Assembly (NCBI GenBank): GCA_017379895.1
Contig: JAFNVH010000001.1
Span: 1 to 36,940 of the forward strand
Source of the DNA: Rikenellaceae bacterium
GTDB lineage: Bacteria; Bacteroidota; Bacteroidia; Bacteroidales; Rikenellaceae
Direction of reading: 5' to 3'
Length of the DNA: 36,940 nucleotides
This document shows, piece by piece, positions 6,426 through 15,216 of this stretch (position 1 is the stretch's first letter; each line of letters begins with the position of its first letter). The notes beneath the pieces are model-generated. The model did not search any database. It was not told where the DNA came from and was given only the letters and a program-made list of their open reading frames with translations. Both the position numbers and the translations under genes were made by a program.

Positions 6426-8192
6426 ATGAACGGTAAAATAAGGTTTTTGTTTCTATTAGTGGTTGTTGCGTTCTTCTCGTCTTGCAATATAGACGAGGAG
6501 ATCACGACAACTTTGCCCCCGAAGATCGTTCTCGATAACGAAACCGGGGTCTATGCCGTGAAGCAGGGGCGCGAAATCATTATCGCTCCCAAATATGAGT
6601 CGGCCGAAGATGCAACCTATCGTTGGACTATGGAGGGGAAGGTGCTTGGCACCTCTCCCTCGTTGTCGTTTATGCAGGAGCAGGTCGGCGAGTACTTCAT
6701 CACTATTGCTATAATGACAGACGGCGGCTCGGACGAGGAGGAAATTCGTGTCGATGTTGTCGAGTTGGAGATCCCGACCGTTTCTATTGCAGGTCACAAG
6801 CAGCAGACTATCGCCGTCGGAACGAGCCTCAACCTATCTGTTGCCGTGCGCGAAACCTCGCTCCCCACCACGCTCTGTTGGAGTGTGAATGGAGTGTCAG
6901 CAGGCGACGAGGCGACCTACGTATTCAATGCGCAAAGCATTGGCTGCTATACCATTACAGTCACAGCAACTAACGAAGACGGCACACACAGCGACCAGGT
7001 CGAAGTCGAGGTACTCGCAGCCGAGGATATGCCTTTGGTGTGGGAGTTTGACCGTACGGCATACCACACGGTTGCGGGTCGCAAACTGCTCATCGAGCCC
7101 TCGGTAATGAGCGACGAGAAGGGTATCACATATCTCTGGCAGGTGGCAGGCAAGAGTGAACCGCAGGGAGGTGATGCTCGCTTTGTATTTATGGCAGAGG
7201 CGGCGGGTGAGTATCGAATTACTGCAACGGCCTCAACCGAGAAGGAGGGTGAGCAGGTAACTCTCACGCGCGAATTCACCGTCGAGGTCTATGAGGAGGG
7301 GGAGTTCTACCGCGCCAAGAGTGGCACTTCGATGGCCGATTGGAACAAGGTCTACGAATATACACCTGCACCAGGTCAGTTCATTAACGAACTGAAGACA
7401 GGTGGCTTCGATGGCACGCAAACAACGCCCGAGGCGGCGATCGCCTACGCCGAGGCGCGAATGTCGGAGAAAGATAGCAAAGGTAATCCCAACCCAATCT
7501 GGGTGTCGCTCGGTGGCTTTGGCGGCTACATCGTGGTCGGCTTTGACCACAGCATCGACAACTCGGGCGACTACGACCTGGCTATTCTAGGCAACTCGTT
7601 CAGCGGCTCGTCGGAGCCCGGTATCGTATGGGTGATGCAGGACGAGAACGGCAACGGTCTGCCCGACGACACTTGGTATGAGCTGGCGGGATCGGAGACA
7701 GGCAAGGCCGAGACTATTCAGAACTATGCCGTGACCTACTACCGACCGACCGGTGCGGGTATGCCCGTACAGTGGAGCGACAACCTCGGCAATAGCGGTG
7801 AGATCGACTACCTCAAGCAGTTCCACCGACAAGATTACTACTATCCTCTGTGGATCGAGGCCGACAGCTATACCCTGCGCGGCACTTGCCTTAAGGCGCG
7901 CAACTACGATGTGTCGGGCAACGGCACCTATTGGGTCAATGCCGAGTATGATTGGGGTTATGCTGACAACTTCAGCCCGATCGACCGCCTGAACAACACC
8001 GACAATGCCGACGCTGCGGCCAACGCTAATCACTTCAAAATTTCGAATGCCATCGACTTTGAGTGCCAGCCTATTCATTTGGATTACATCGACTTCGTGA
8101 AGGTGCAGGTGGGTGTCAATGCTAAGAGTGGCTGGCTCGGCGAGGTGTCGACCGAGGTCTTCGGATTTTACGACTATAACATGAAAAAGTAA
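6426..8192 (+). CDS. PKD-repeat surface lipoprotein of the B12 locus
   Basis: A 588-residue lipoprotein: the signal peptide ends FFSSC (Cys20), followed by acidic NIDEE, consistent with surface export. Residues about 35-290 form three PKD/Ig-like repeats, each ending in a GEY/GCY-type strand (VGEYFITIAIM, IGCYTITVTATN, AGEYRITATAS). The C-terminal domain (about 292-588) is a distinct conserved block with SLGGFGGYIVVGFDHSI, SSEPGIVWVMQDENGNG and PDDTWYELAGSE; the loop at residues 406-417 resembles a calcium-binding Asp/Asn loop. I have seen this C-terminal block with BtuG/BtuB genes but know of no assigned activity. It lies 18 nt after the DUF4465 gene and 1 nt before btuG, so co-expression is near certain. 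A capture or scaffold role in B12 uptake is inferred. Confidence 0.8.
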   Translation: MNGKIRFLFLLVVVAFFSSCNIDEEITTTLPPKIVLDNETGVYAVKQGREIIIAPKYESAEDATYRWTMEGKVLGTSPSLSFMQEQVGEYFITIAIMTDGGSDEEEIRVDVVELEIPTVSIAGHKQQTIAVGTSLNLSVAVRETSLPTTLCWSVNGVSAGDEATYVFNAQSIGCYTITVTATNEDGTHSDQVEVEVLAAEDMPLVWEFDRTAYHTVAGRKLLIEPSVMSDEKGITYLWQVAGKSEPQGGDARFVFMAEAAGEYRITATASTEKEGEQVTLTREFTVEVYEEGEFYRAKSGTSMADWNKVYEYTPAPGQFINELKTGGFDGTQTTPEAAIAYAEARMSEKDSKGNPNPIWVSLGGFGGYIVVGFDHSIDNSGDYDLAILGNSFSGSSEPGIVWVMQDENGNGLPDDTWYELAGSETGKAETIQNYAVTYYRPTGAGMPVQWSDNLGNSGEIDYLKQFHRQDYYYPLWIEADSYTLRGTCLKARNYDVSGNGTYWVNAEYDWGYADNFSPIDRLNNTDNADAAANANHFKISNAIDFECQPIHLDYIDFVKVQVGVNAKSGWLGEVSTEVFGFYDYNMKK

Positions 8193-8193
8193 T

Positions 8194-9261
8194 ATGACAA
8201 GATTCGTCAAGTATATCCTTCTCTGCCTTGTCCTGCTCCCGACTGCGTGTATGGAGTGGGACTACGGCTTGGAGGAGTCGTTCGACACTTCGGCTTCGGG
8301 CGAGGGGTTGTTTATTTGCAATGAGGGCAACTTCCAATATGGCAACGCCACGCTCTCCTATTACGACCCCGCGACAAAACAGGTGCAAAACGAGGTTTTC
8401 TATCGCGCCAATGCGATGAAGCTGGGCGATGTGGCGCAGTCGATGATCATTCGCAACGGCATTGGCTGGGTAGTGGTCAACAACTCGCACGTGGTCTTCG
8501 CTATCGACATCAACACCTTCAAAGAGGTGGGACGCATCACAAACCTCACCTCGCCGCGATATATCCACTTTCTGTCGGACGAGAAGGCCTACATCACGCA
8601 GATCTGGGACAACCGCATATTTATCGTCAACCCCAAACGCTACGAGATTACGGGCTACATCGACATACCGAATATGACGATGGAGTCGGGTTCGACGGAG
8701 CAGATGGTGCAGTATGGCAAATATGTCTATGTGAACTGCTGGTCGTACCAGAATCGCATACTGAAGATCGATACCGAGACCGATCAGGTGGTCGATGAGT
8801 TGGTTGTGGGTATTCAGCCCACCTCGTTGGTGATGGACTGCAACAACAAGCTGTGGACCGTGACCGATGGTGGCTACGAAGGCTCGCCCTATGGTCATGA
8901 AACACCCTCGCTCTATCGCATTGATGCCGAGACGTTCACCATCGAGAAGCAGTTCCGATTCGATTTCGGCGATTGGCCCTCGGAGGTGCAGCTCAACGGT
9001 ACCAAGGATAAGATCTATTGGCTCAACGACGACGTGTGGGAGATGGACGTGACGGCCGATCGCGTGCCCGTTCGTCCGTTCCTGCCCTATAATGGCACGC
9101 TCTACTATGGATTGACCGTCTGCCCACGTTCGGGCGACGTCTATATCGCCGACGCAATCGACTACGTGCAGCAGGGTATGGTCTACCGCTACTCGAAAGA
9201 TAAGGAGCTGATCGACAGCTTCTATGTGGGCATTATCCCCGGAGCCTTTTGTTGGAAATAA
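8194..9261 (+). CDS. btuG: BtuG: surface vitamin B12-binding beta-propeller lipoprotein
   Basis: A 355-residue lipoprotein with a signal peptide ending LLPTAC (Cys19). The body is built of YncE/DUF5074-type propeller blades: GLFICNEGNFQYGNATLSYY, then MIIRNGIGWVVVNNSHVVFAI, PRYIHFLSDEKAYITQIWDN, YGKYVYVNCWSYQNRILKID, TSLVMDCNNKLWTVTDGG and VCPRSGDVYIADA, about seven blades. BtuG of gut Bacteroides caps the BtuB transporter on the outside of the outer membrane and binds cobalamin extremely tightly before passing it in. Its place directly before btuB (14 nt gap) and behind a cobalamin riboswitch matches that role. The start codon follows the previous stop by one base, indicating translational coupling. 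Confidence 0.9.
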   Translation: MTRFVKYILLCLVLLPTACMEWDYGLEESFDTSASGEGLFICNEGNFQYGNATLSYYDPATKQVQNEVFYRANAMKLGDVAQSMIIRNGIGWVVVNNSHVVFAIDINTFKEVGRITNLTSPRYIHFLSDEKAYITQIWDNRIFIVNPKRYEITGYIDIPNMTMESGSTEQMVQYGKYVYVNCWSYQNRILKIDTETDQVVDELVVGIQPTSLVMDCNNKLWTVTDGGYEGSPYGHETPSLYRIDAETFTIEKQFRFDFGDWPSEVQLNGTKDKIYWLNDDVWEMDVTADRVPVRPFLPYNGTLYYGLTVCPRSGDVYIADAIDYVQQGMVYRYSKDKELIDSFYVGIIPGAFCWK

Positions 9262-9275
9262 ACTATGTATGTGCA

Positions 9276-11339
9276 ATGAAACGAGTCTTGTTAATACTCT
9301 GTCTGGCGCTTGCTTCGGGGCGAGCCTCGGCGCAAGATTACGATACCAAAGATTGGGCGCGCAAGGGTATCAATATTCCCGAAATCGCAGTTTATGGTGC
9401 CCGTCCGATGAAGGAGATCGGCGTGCAGCAGACCAAGTTCGATACGGTGATTCTCAAGGAGAACATCGCCCTTTCGATGGCCGACGTACTTACGTTCAAC
9501 TCCTCGATATTTGTCAAGAACTATGGTCGTGCTACGCTCTCGACCGTGGCCTTTCGCGGTACCTCGCCCTCGCATACGCAAGTGTCGTGGAATGGAATGA
9601 AGATCAACAACCCGATGCTTGGTATGACCGACTTTTCGATGATTCCCTCGTATTTCATCGACGACGCCTCACTGCTGCACGGCACATCCTCGGTGAACGA
9701 GACGGGTGGCGGTCTGGGTGGCGCTGTGAAGCTCTCGACAAAGCCTGCACAAGCCGACGGTTTCGGGTTGCAGTATGTACAGGGAGTGGGTTCGTTCAAG
9801 ACTTTCGATGAGTTTCTGCGCCTGACCTATGGCAACGACCATTGGCAGGTGTCCACTCGTGCGGTCTACTCATCGTCGCCCAATGACTACAAATTCCGCA
9901 ACCACGACAAGAAGGTCAACGTCTACGACGATGAGATGAACATCATCGACCAATACTATCCAATCGAGCGTAATCGTAGTGGGGCGTACAAAGATTTTCA
10001 TTTGCTGCAGGAACTCTATTACAATACGGGCGCGGGTGACCGTCTGGGACTCAACGCCTGGTACATCAACTCCAACCGCGAGCTTGCGATGCTGACTGTC
10101 GACCACGGCGATGAGACCGACTTCGAGAACCGCCAGCGCGAGCAGACCTTCCGCAGTGTACTCTCGTGGGATCATCTGCGCAAGGATTGGAAGATGGGTG
10201 CAAAGGCGGGTTACATCTATACGTGGATGGCCTATGACTATAAGCGCGACCTGGGCAACGGCATTATGGCGCATATGACGCGCTCGCGCAGCCGAATCAA
10301 CACCTTCTATGGTCAGGTCGATGGCGAGTACTATATCGGTCGCAAATGGCTCTTCACAGCCAACCTTTCGCTGCATCAGCATATCGTAGAGAGCGAGGAT
10401 AAGAACATCGTGCGCCAAGATGGCAACAAAGCCATCGTGGGCTATCGCAAGGGTCGCCCCGAGCTGTCGGGCTCGGCATCGGCAAAGTGGCGCCCGAACG
10501 ACCGTCTGGGACTCTCGGTGGTGGTTCGTGAGGAGATGTTCGGCAAGGAGTGGACACCCATAATCCCCGCCCTATTTGTCGATGGAGTGCTCTGGCCCAA
10601 GGGCAACATCATCGCCAAGGCCTCACTCTCGCGCAACTATCGCTTCCCGACGCTCAACGACCTCTACTTCCTGCCGGGCGGTAATCCCGACCTGAAGAAG
10701 GAGAGCGGCTGGACTTACGATGCTGGACTCTCGTTCGCTGTGGGTAAAAAGGGCGTCTACTCGCTCAGTGGCTCGGCGAGCTGGTTCGAGTCGTTTATCA
10801 AAGATTGGATCATCTGGCTGCCGACAACAAAGGGCTTTTTCTCGCCCGACAACATCAAAGATGTGCACGCCTATGGTGTCGAACTGAAGGCAGACCTCGA
10901 CGTTGCACTTAGCAAGGAGTGGCAGTTGGCGCTCAATGGCACCTTCTCGTGGACACCCTCAATTAACGAGGGTGAGCCTCGCACTCCAGCCGATCAATCG
11001 GTGGGCAAGCAGCTGCCCTATGTGCCCGAATTCTCATCGACGGTGACGGGTCGACTCTCGTGGCACAACTGGTCGTTCCTCTACAAGTGGTGTTACTACA
11101 GCGAGCGTTTCACGATGTCGTCGAACGATATTTCGCTGACGGGAAAGTTGCCTGAGTACTTTATGAGCAACATCTCGCTCGAGAAACTATTTCCGTTGCG
11201 TTGGGCCGACCTTTCAATCAAAGGCACGGTCAATAACATCTTCAACGAGGAGTATCTCTCGGTGCTTTCGCGCCCGATGCCAGGTATCAATTTTGAGATT
11301 TTTGTAGGCATTATGCCTAAGTGGAATAAAAAGAGATAA
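9276..11339 (+). CDS. btuB: BtuB-type TonB-dependent outer-membrane transporter for vitamin B12
   Basis: An outer-membrane channel that imports cobalamin using TonB energy. The 687-residue protein has a signal peptide (cleaved near ASA, residues 17-19), a short N-terminal stretch with a possible TonB box (PEIAVYG), a plug domain (SMADVLTFNSS, TVAFRGTSPSHTQVSWNG, GTSSVNETGGGLGGAVKLST) and a beta barrel with many alternating aromatic strands, including SRNYRFPTLNDLYFLPGG and the typical NIFNEEY near the end. It lacks the carboxypeptidase-like extension of SusC proteins. ATG at 9276 is preferred to 9249 because it starts the signal peptide cleanly. Its partner BtuG is immediately upstream. The last residues (WNKKR) extend past the usual terminal aromatic residue, a minor oddity. 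Confidence 0.9.
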   Translation: MKRVLLILCLALASGRASAQDYDTKDWARKGINIPEIAVYGARPMKEIGVQQTKFDTVILKENIALSMADVLTFNSSIFVKNYGRATLSTVAFRGTSPSHTQVSWNGMKINNPMLGMTDFSMIPSYFIDDASLLHGTSSVNETGGGLGGAVKLSTKPAQADGFGLQYVQGVGSFKTFDEFLRLTYGNDHWQVSTRAVYSSSPNDYKFRNHDKKVNVYDDEMNIIDQYYPIERNRSGAYKDFHLLQELYYNTGAGDRLGLNAWYINSNRELAMLTVDHGDETDFENRQREQTFRSVLSWDHLRKDWKMGAKAGYIYTWMAYDYKRDLGNGIMAHMTRSRSRINTFYGQVDGEYYIGRKWLFTANLSLHQHIVESEDKNIVRQDGNKAIVGYRKGRPELSGSASAKWRPNDRLGLSVVVREEMFGKEWTPIIPALFVDGVLWPKGNIIAKASLSRNYRFPTLNDLYFLPGGNPDLKKESGWTYDAGLSFAVGKKGVYSLSGSASWFESFIKDWIIWLPTTKGFFSPDNIKDVHAYGVELKADLDVALSKEWQLALNGTFSWTPSINEGEPRTPADQSVGKQLPYVPEFSSTVTGRLSWHNWSFLYKWCYYSERFTMSSNDISLTGKLPEYFMSNISLEKLFPLRWADLSIKGTVNNIFNEEYLSVLSRPMPGINFEIFVGIMPKWNKKR

Positions 11340-11343
11340 AAAT

Positions 11344-11387
11344 GAGCCTGCCTAACATATTGTTAGACAGACTCTATGCTATTTTTT
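11344..11387 (+). terminator. Terminator of the B12 uptake operon
   Basis: A long hairpin (11344-11357 with 11361-11374; 12 of 14 positions pair, loop TAT) is followed by a T-run at 11382-11387. It ends the btuB transcript before the convergent tRNA gene. Confidence 0.75.
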
Positions 11388-11393
11388 GAATTG

Positions 11394-11467
11394 TGATCCC
11401 GGCGGGATTCGAACCCACGACCCACAGCTTAGAAGGCTGTTGCTCTATCCAACTGAGCTACGAGACC
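11394..11467 (-). tRNA. tRNA-Arg (anticodon TCT)
   Basis: A 74-nt cloverleaf on the minus strand: acceptor GGTCTCG pairs with CGGGATC, the D arm is GCTCAGTTGGATAGAGC, the anticodon stem ACAGC/GCTGT encloses the loop CTTCTAA (anticodon TCT, reads AGA/AGG), and the T arm is GTGGG-TTCGAAT-CCCGC. The discriminator base is A. CCA is not encoded, so it must be added by the Cca enzyme (gene at 25471). Confidence 0.97.
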
Positions 11468-11504
11468 ATCGACATTTTGTGCGACTTGGTCGCAAAATGC
11501 TCCG

Positions 11505-11534
11505 CAAAGGTAATCAAAAATTGATAATTCACAA
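11505..11534 (-). promoter_or_regulatory. Promoter of tRNA-Arg(TCT)
   Basis: On the minus strand TTG (11534-11532), a 19-nt spacer and TACCTTTG (11512-11505) match the Bacteroidota consensus, about 38 nt before the tRNA 5' end. Confidence 0.55.
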
Positions 11535-11667
11535 TCCATTTGTCGAAAATTCTCCTCGAAGAGCGTCGAAGATAGTGAGTTTTGTTGATATAAGCATAAA
11601 ATTGCGTCAAGTTGTAAATAGATATGTTGCCTTTATGTCGAGAGAATTGCTGTGTTTTTTCTTTCGA

Positions 11668-11699
11668 TTTGGTCATCTTGGTAGAAATTATTATCTTAG
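11668..11699 (+). promoter_or_regulatory. Probable promoter of the NCS2 permease gene
   Basis: TTTG (11668-11671), a 20-nt spacer, then TATCTTAG (11692-11699), which differs from TAnnTTTG at one base. The start codon is 57 nt downstream. Confidence 0.45.
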
Positions 11700-11755
11700 C
11701 CACGACTTTGCAAACGGTTTATGTGCCCTGGATTGAAACTTAAACGAAACAGAAA

Positions 11756-13018
11756 ATGGATTTCAAATATTCGCTCAATGAACGCCCGCGTGTGGCGATA
11801 ATGGTAATGTATGCGCTGCAATGGTTGCTGATCGCGGTGCCGGTGGTGCTGACAAGTGCTTTTATCGCTCGTTTGCAGTACGATACGCTGGCCGAGCAGA
11901 CGCTCTATACTCAAAAACTTTTCGGCGTAATGGGTCTGACGATGATCTTACAATCGTTGTGGGGTCATCGTTTGCCGTTGGTTGCGGGACCTGCGGCGGT
12001 ATTGTTGGTGGGTGTGATGGCGGCGCTGGACGCATCGCCCGAGGTGATCTATACCTCGATAGCCGTAGGCGGTGTGGTGGTCGCATTGCTGGCGGCAATG
12101 GGCTGGATCAAAAAATTGCAACCACTTTTTACGCCTCGAATCTCGATAGTAATGATGGCGCTGATCGCATTTACGATTGTGCCCGTATTTTTGCGTCTGA
12201 TCTTTGCTGACGCCAACCATTATGTGCTCTCGTTCGTGATGGCGGTGGTGTTGCCGATAGCAATGGCCGTAGCCAATAATCGTCTGCGTGGAGTGTGGAA
12301 ATCGGTCGTTGTGTTGATTGCTTTGATTGTCGGTTCGGTGGTCTATTGTGCGGTGGCGGGGTTGCCTTCGTTGGAGGGTGCAACGGCGTCGGGTGCTGGC
12401 TCGCTGATTATCACTCCGAAGTTTGACGTAGGTGTGATAGTGGCGTTTTTGATATGCTATGTTGCGCTACTGATCAATGAGTTAGGTTCGGTGCAGTCGG
12501 TGTCGGCATTTGTCGGTGCGGATAATGTCCCCGAGCGTTCGACACGTGGTGTAGCGATGACAGGTTTGATGAATGTCGTGGCGGGAGCGTTGGGCGTTCT
12601 CGGCCCCGTGGACTATACGCTCAGCCCCGGTGTGATTGCGGCAACGGGCTGCGCATCGCGTTATCCGTTGGTGCTGACGGGTGTGGGTTTGGTACTGTGT
12701 GCGCTGTTTCCCCAGTTGGTAGCGGTTTTGGCGGCCATTCCATCGCCCGTGATGGGTGTGGTGCTGCTCTATTTGATGGCGGCACAGGTGGCGGCAACAT
12801 TCCAAATGAGTGGTACGGCTGCGGCAGCAAAGGATTTCAATGGGGCGCTGACGATCGGTTTGCCGATTATGTTGGCACTTGTGGTGGCGTTCCTGCCCGC
12901 GGAGATATCGAGTGTGCTGCCTGCGGTGTTGCGACCGATCGTGGGTAACGGATTCGTGATGGGCGTGATCGTGGTGATGCTGCTCGAACACGTGGTTTTC
13001 CGCAAACGAGGCTTATAA
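11756..13018 (+). CDS. NCS2-family nucleobase permease (uracil/xanthine type)
   Basis: A 420-residue inner-membrane protein with about 12-14 hydrophobic segments. The family marks are QSLWGHRLPLVAGPAA in the third segment region, the LINELGSVQSVSAFVGAD stretch before the TM9 region, and GALGVLGPVDYTLSPGVIAATG, the counterpart of the NCS2 signature. The usual Asn-x-Gly of that signature reads Ser-Pro-Gly here, so the substrate is hard to predict; uracil, xanthine and uric acid are the usual NCS2 cargoes. It is probably proton-coupled. The gene stands alone between tRNA-Arg and the sugar-nucleotide operon, with no purine or pyrimidine gene nearby to narrow the substrate. Confidence 0.82.
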   Translation: MDFKYSLNERPRVAIMVMYALQWLLIAVPVVLTSAFIARLQYDTLAEQTLYTQKLFGVMGLTMILQSLWGHRLPLVAGPAAVLLVGVMAALDASPEVIYTSIAVGGVVVALLAAMGWIKKLQPLFTPRISIVMMALIAFTIVPVFLRLIFADANHYVLSFVMAVVLPIAMAVANNRLRGVWKSVVVLIALIVGSVVYCAVAGLPSLEGATASGAGSLIITPKFDVGVIVAFLICYVALLINELGSVQSVSAFVGADNVPERSTRGVAMTGLMNVVAGALGVLGPVDYTLSPGVIAATGCASRYPLVLTGVGLVLCALFPQLVAVLAAIPSPVMGVVLLYLMAAQVAATFQMSGTAAAAKDFNGALTIGLPIMLALVVAFLPAEISSVLPAVLRPIVGNGFVMGVIVVMLLEHVVFRKRGL

Positions 13019-13049
13019 CAAAGGGAATATAGATTGTAAAATAGTGCGG

Positions 13050-13084
13050 TTTGTAGGTCTATTCGTGAAAATTACGTATATTTG
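13050..13084 (+). promoter_or_regulatory. Probable promoter of the nucleotide-sugar operon
   Basis: TTTG (13050-13053) and TATATTTG (13077-13084) are present but the spacer is 23 nt, slightly long. The -7 element is an exact match and lies 70 nt before the start codon. Confidence 0.45.
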
Positions 13085-13154
13085 TACGATTTATGTATTT
13101 AGACTTGTTGTTTAAAAAATTGAGAACTGATAATTAAGTTATAGAAACGAGATT

Positions 13155-15119
13155 ATGGTGAAAAGAGGCAATTGGTTGCAGCAAGTTAGCGAGGAGAAGT
13201 ATTTTAATTACTGGATAATACTGCTGATCGATACGTTTGTGTCGGCGGCGGCGACACTGATTTCAGTTTTGGGTATTTCGTACCTGACCGAAACGGTGGT
13301 GCCGTCGAGTGTACTGATGCTGACTATTGGTGTGGCAGTAGTTACAAGTGTGGTGGCATTCGTCGCGATGCGCACTTATAAGATCATTATTCGCTACTCG
13401 ACACTCAAAGAGATAGGTCGTTTTGTAGTGGCGTGTTTGATCAAGGTGCTGATCGTGTTTGTCTATCTGGGTATGATTGAGCGTATCGTGCCTGATTTTG
13501 GTACGCACGGAATCTTCTACGCTTCGATAGATGGAGTGCTGACGCTGGTGACACTCGTTGTGTTGCGAGTTGTGATGCTGGTAGCATATGATACGATGAA
13601 ATCGCGTATTGTGGCTAATCGCCGTGTGAAGAAGGTGCTTGTCTATGGCATTGGTGATCAGTCGGTAGCGATGATTATGCGTTTGCAGAATTCGCCTAAT
13701 TACCGCATTATGGGTTGCTTGACCTATGGTGCTAAGCTGCGCTCGTATCGTGTTGGCGATCAGCCGGTATACTACTTTGAGGATTGCGAAGATTTGCAGC
13801 GAGTGACGACCCGATTGTCGATTGATGGTGTGATATTACCTACCAGCGATTGCGTGCAAGAGGAGAAGGATCGTTTGATTCGTTATTGTGAATCGTTGGG
13901 TGTGAAGGTGCTGGTTACGCCTCCTGTAGATGAGGTCGTCGATGGCAAAATTATGCGACAGTTGATCCGTGAAGTCAAGATCGAGGATCTGCTGGGTCGT
14001 GCCGAGATTAATGTCAATATGACCGAGATAGGTGCGTCTTTGCGAGGAAAAGTAGTGCTGGTAACGGGTGCTGCGGGGTCGATCGGTAGCGAGTTATGTC
14101 GTCAGATTGCGACATTCGATGTGCAACGACTGATTCTGCTCGATTCGGCTGAAACCCCGATGCATAATATAAGTTTAGAGTTGGAGGCACGCTTTCCCGA
14201 ATTGGAGTTTGTCCCTGTGGTGGGAGATGTGCGTATTCGCGAGCGTGTCGAGATGGTATATCGCGTCTATCGCCCGTCGATAGTGTTTCACGCTGCGGCA
14301 TATAAACACGTGCCACTGATGGAGGAGAATCCGTGTGAGGCGGTGTTGGCTAATGTCGTAGGAACGCGCAATGTGGCTGACCTGGCGGTGAAGTACAATG
14401 CCTATAAGATGGTAATGGTGTCGACCGATAAGGCGGTTAATCCGACTAATATTATGGGAGCGTCGAAGCGTCTGGCTGAGATCTATATCCAGAGTCTTGG
14501 ATTGGCTATTGCCAAGGGTGAGGTAAAGGGCTCTACCCGTTTTGTGACGACGCGCTTTGGTAATGTGCTTGGCTCGAATGGCTCGGTAATTCCGCGTTTC
14601 CGCGAGCAGATCGAGAAGGGTGGTCCCGTAACGGTTACACATCCAGAGATCATTCGCTACTTTATGACCATTCCCGAGGCGTGCCGATTGGTAATGGAGG
14701 CGGCAACGATGAGCAATGGCAATGAAATCTTTGTGTTCGAGATGGGCGAGCCGGTAAAGATTGCCGATTTGGCGCGTCGTATGATCGAGTTGGCGGGCTT
14801 GAAGGTTGGCAAGGATATCGAGATCGAATATACGGGTCTGCGTCCGGGCGAGAAACTCTATGAGGAGGTGCTTTCGACTAAGGAGAATACGCTCCCCACG
14901 ACGAATAAGAAGATTCACGTGGCTAAGGTGCGTCAATACGACTATCGATCGGTAGTTGAACAGCTTACGGCGCTGGACCAATTTGCAGCTGAGGTTGATA
15001 TTCCTGCGACGGTACGTTTGATGAAGAGTATCGTGCCTGAGTATAAGAGCCAGAACTCACGATTAGAGCAGTATGACCGCGAGATCGAGAGTAATGAGCA
15101 GCAGGAGCGCACAGCATAG
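13155..15119 (+). CDS. Membrane-bound UDP-sugar 4,6-dehydratase (FlaA1/WbpM/CapD family)
   Basis: Begins the synthesis of deoxy-amino sugars by removing water from a UDP-HexNAc, giving a 4-keto-6-deoxy sugar nucleotide. The 654-residue protein has four N-terminal membrane helices (about residues 15-150), a CoA-binding-like Rossmann domain (about 155-280, VLVYGIGDQSVAMIM) and a C-terminal SDR domain starting with VLVTGAAGSIGSELC (about residue 300). The usual SDR Tyr-x3-Lys reads Met-Gly-Ala-Ser-Lys (Met434, Lys438), with STDKAVNP before it, as in the inverting and non-inverting dehydratases of this family. AAAYKHVPLMEENP is a further family mark. It leads the operon with ugd 97 nt downstream. 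The exact product sugar cannot be told from sequence. Confidence 0.9.
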   Translation: MVKRGNWLQQVSEEKYFNYWIILLIDTFVSAAATLISVLGISYLTETVVPSSVLMLTIGVAVVTSVVAFVAMRTYKIIIRYSTLKEIGRFVVACLIKVLIVFVYLGMIERIVPDFGTHGIFYASIDGVLTLVTLVVLRVVMLVAYDTMKSRIVANRRVKKVLVYGIGDQSVAMIMRLQNSPNYRIMGCLTYGAKLRSYRVGDQPVYYFEDCEDLQRVTTRLSIDGVILPTSDCVQEEKDRLIRYCESLGVKVLVTPPVDEVVDGKIMRQLIREVKIEDLLGRAEINVNMTEIGASLRGKVVLVTGAAGSIGSELCRQIATFDVQRLILLDSAETPMHNISLELEARFPELEFVPVVGDVRIRERVEMVYRVYRPSIVFHAAAYKHVPLMEENPCEAVLANVVGTRNVADLAVKYNAYKMVMVSTDKAVNPTNIMGASKRLAEIYIQSLGLAIAKGEVKGSTRFVTTRFGNVLGSNGSVIPRFREQIEKGGPVTVTHPEIIRYFMTIPEACRLVMEAATMSNGNEIFVFEMGEPVKIADLARRMIELAGLKVGKDIEIEYTGLRPGEKLYEEVLSTKENTLPTTNKKIHVAKVRQYDYRSVVEQLTALDQFAAEVDIPATVRLMKSIVPEYKSQNSRLEQYDREIESNEQQERTA

Positions 15120-15216
15120 CTGAGGGGTGGTGAGTACCCCTAAAAAAGAGAGAGAAGAGTGGTTGCGCCTTGTATGGGAGCAACGAAGAGATAACAAATA
15201 AGAGAGAGTACTACGT

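Noticed and set aside
8122..9276. A 384-codon minus frame opposite btuG
   Set aside because: No recognisable motifs, and it spans the junctions of three plus-strand genes; btuG is certain.
11386..11736. Plus-strand open frame across the tRNA-Arg(TCT) region
   Set aside because: It runs through the antisense of a tRNA and its promoter, and the peptide has no features of a real protein.
15123..15141. Hairpin AGGGGT/ACCCCT between the dehydratase gene and ugd
   Set aside because: The stem is only 6 bp and is followed by A-rich rather than T-rich sequence, so it is not a terminator; it may slightly stabilise the mRNA end.
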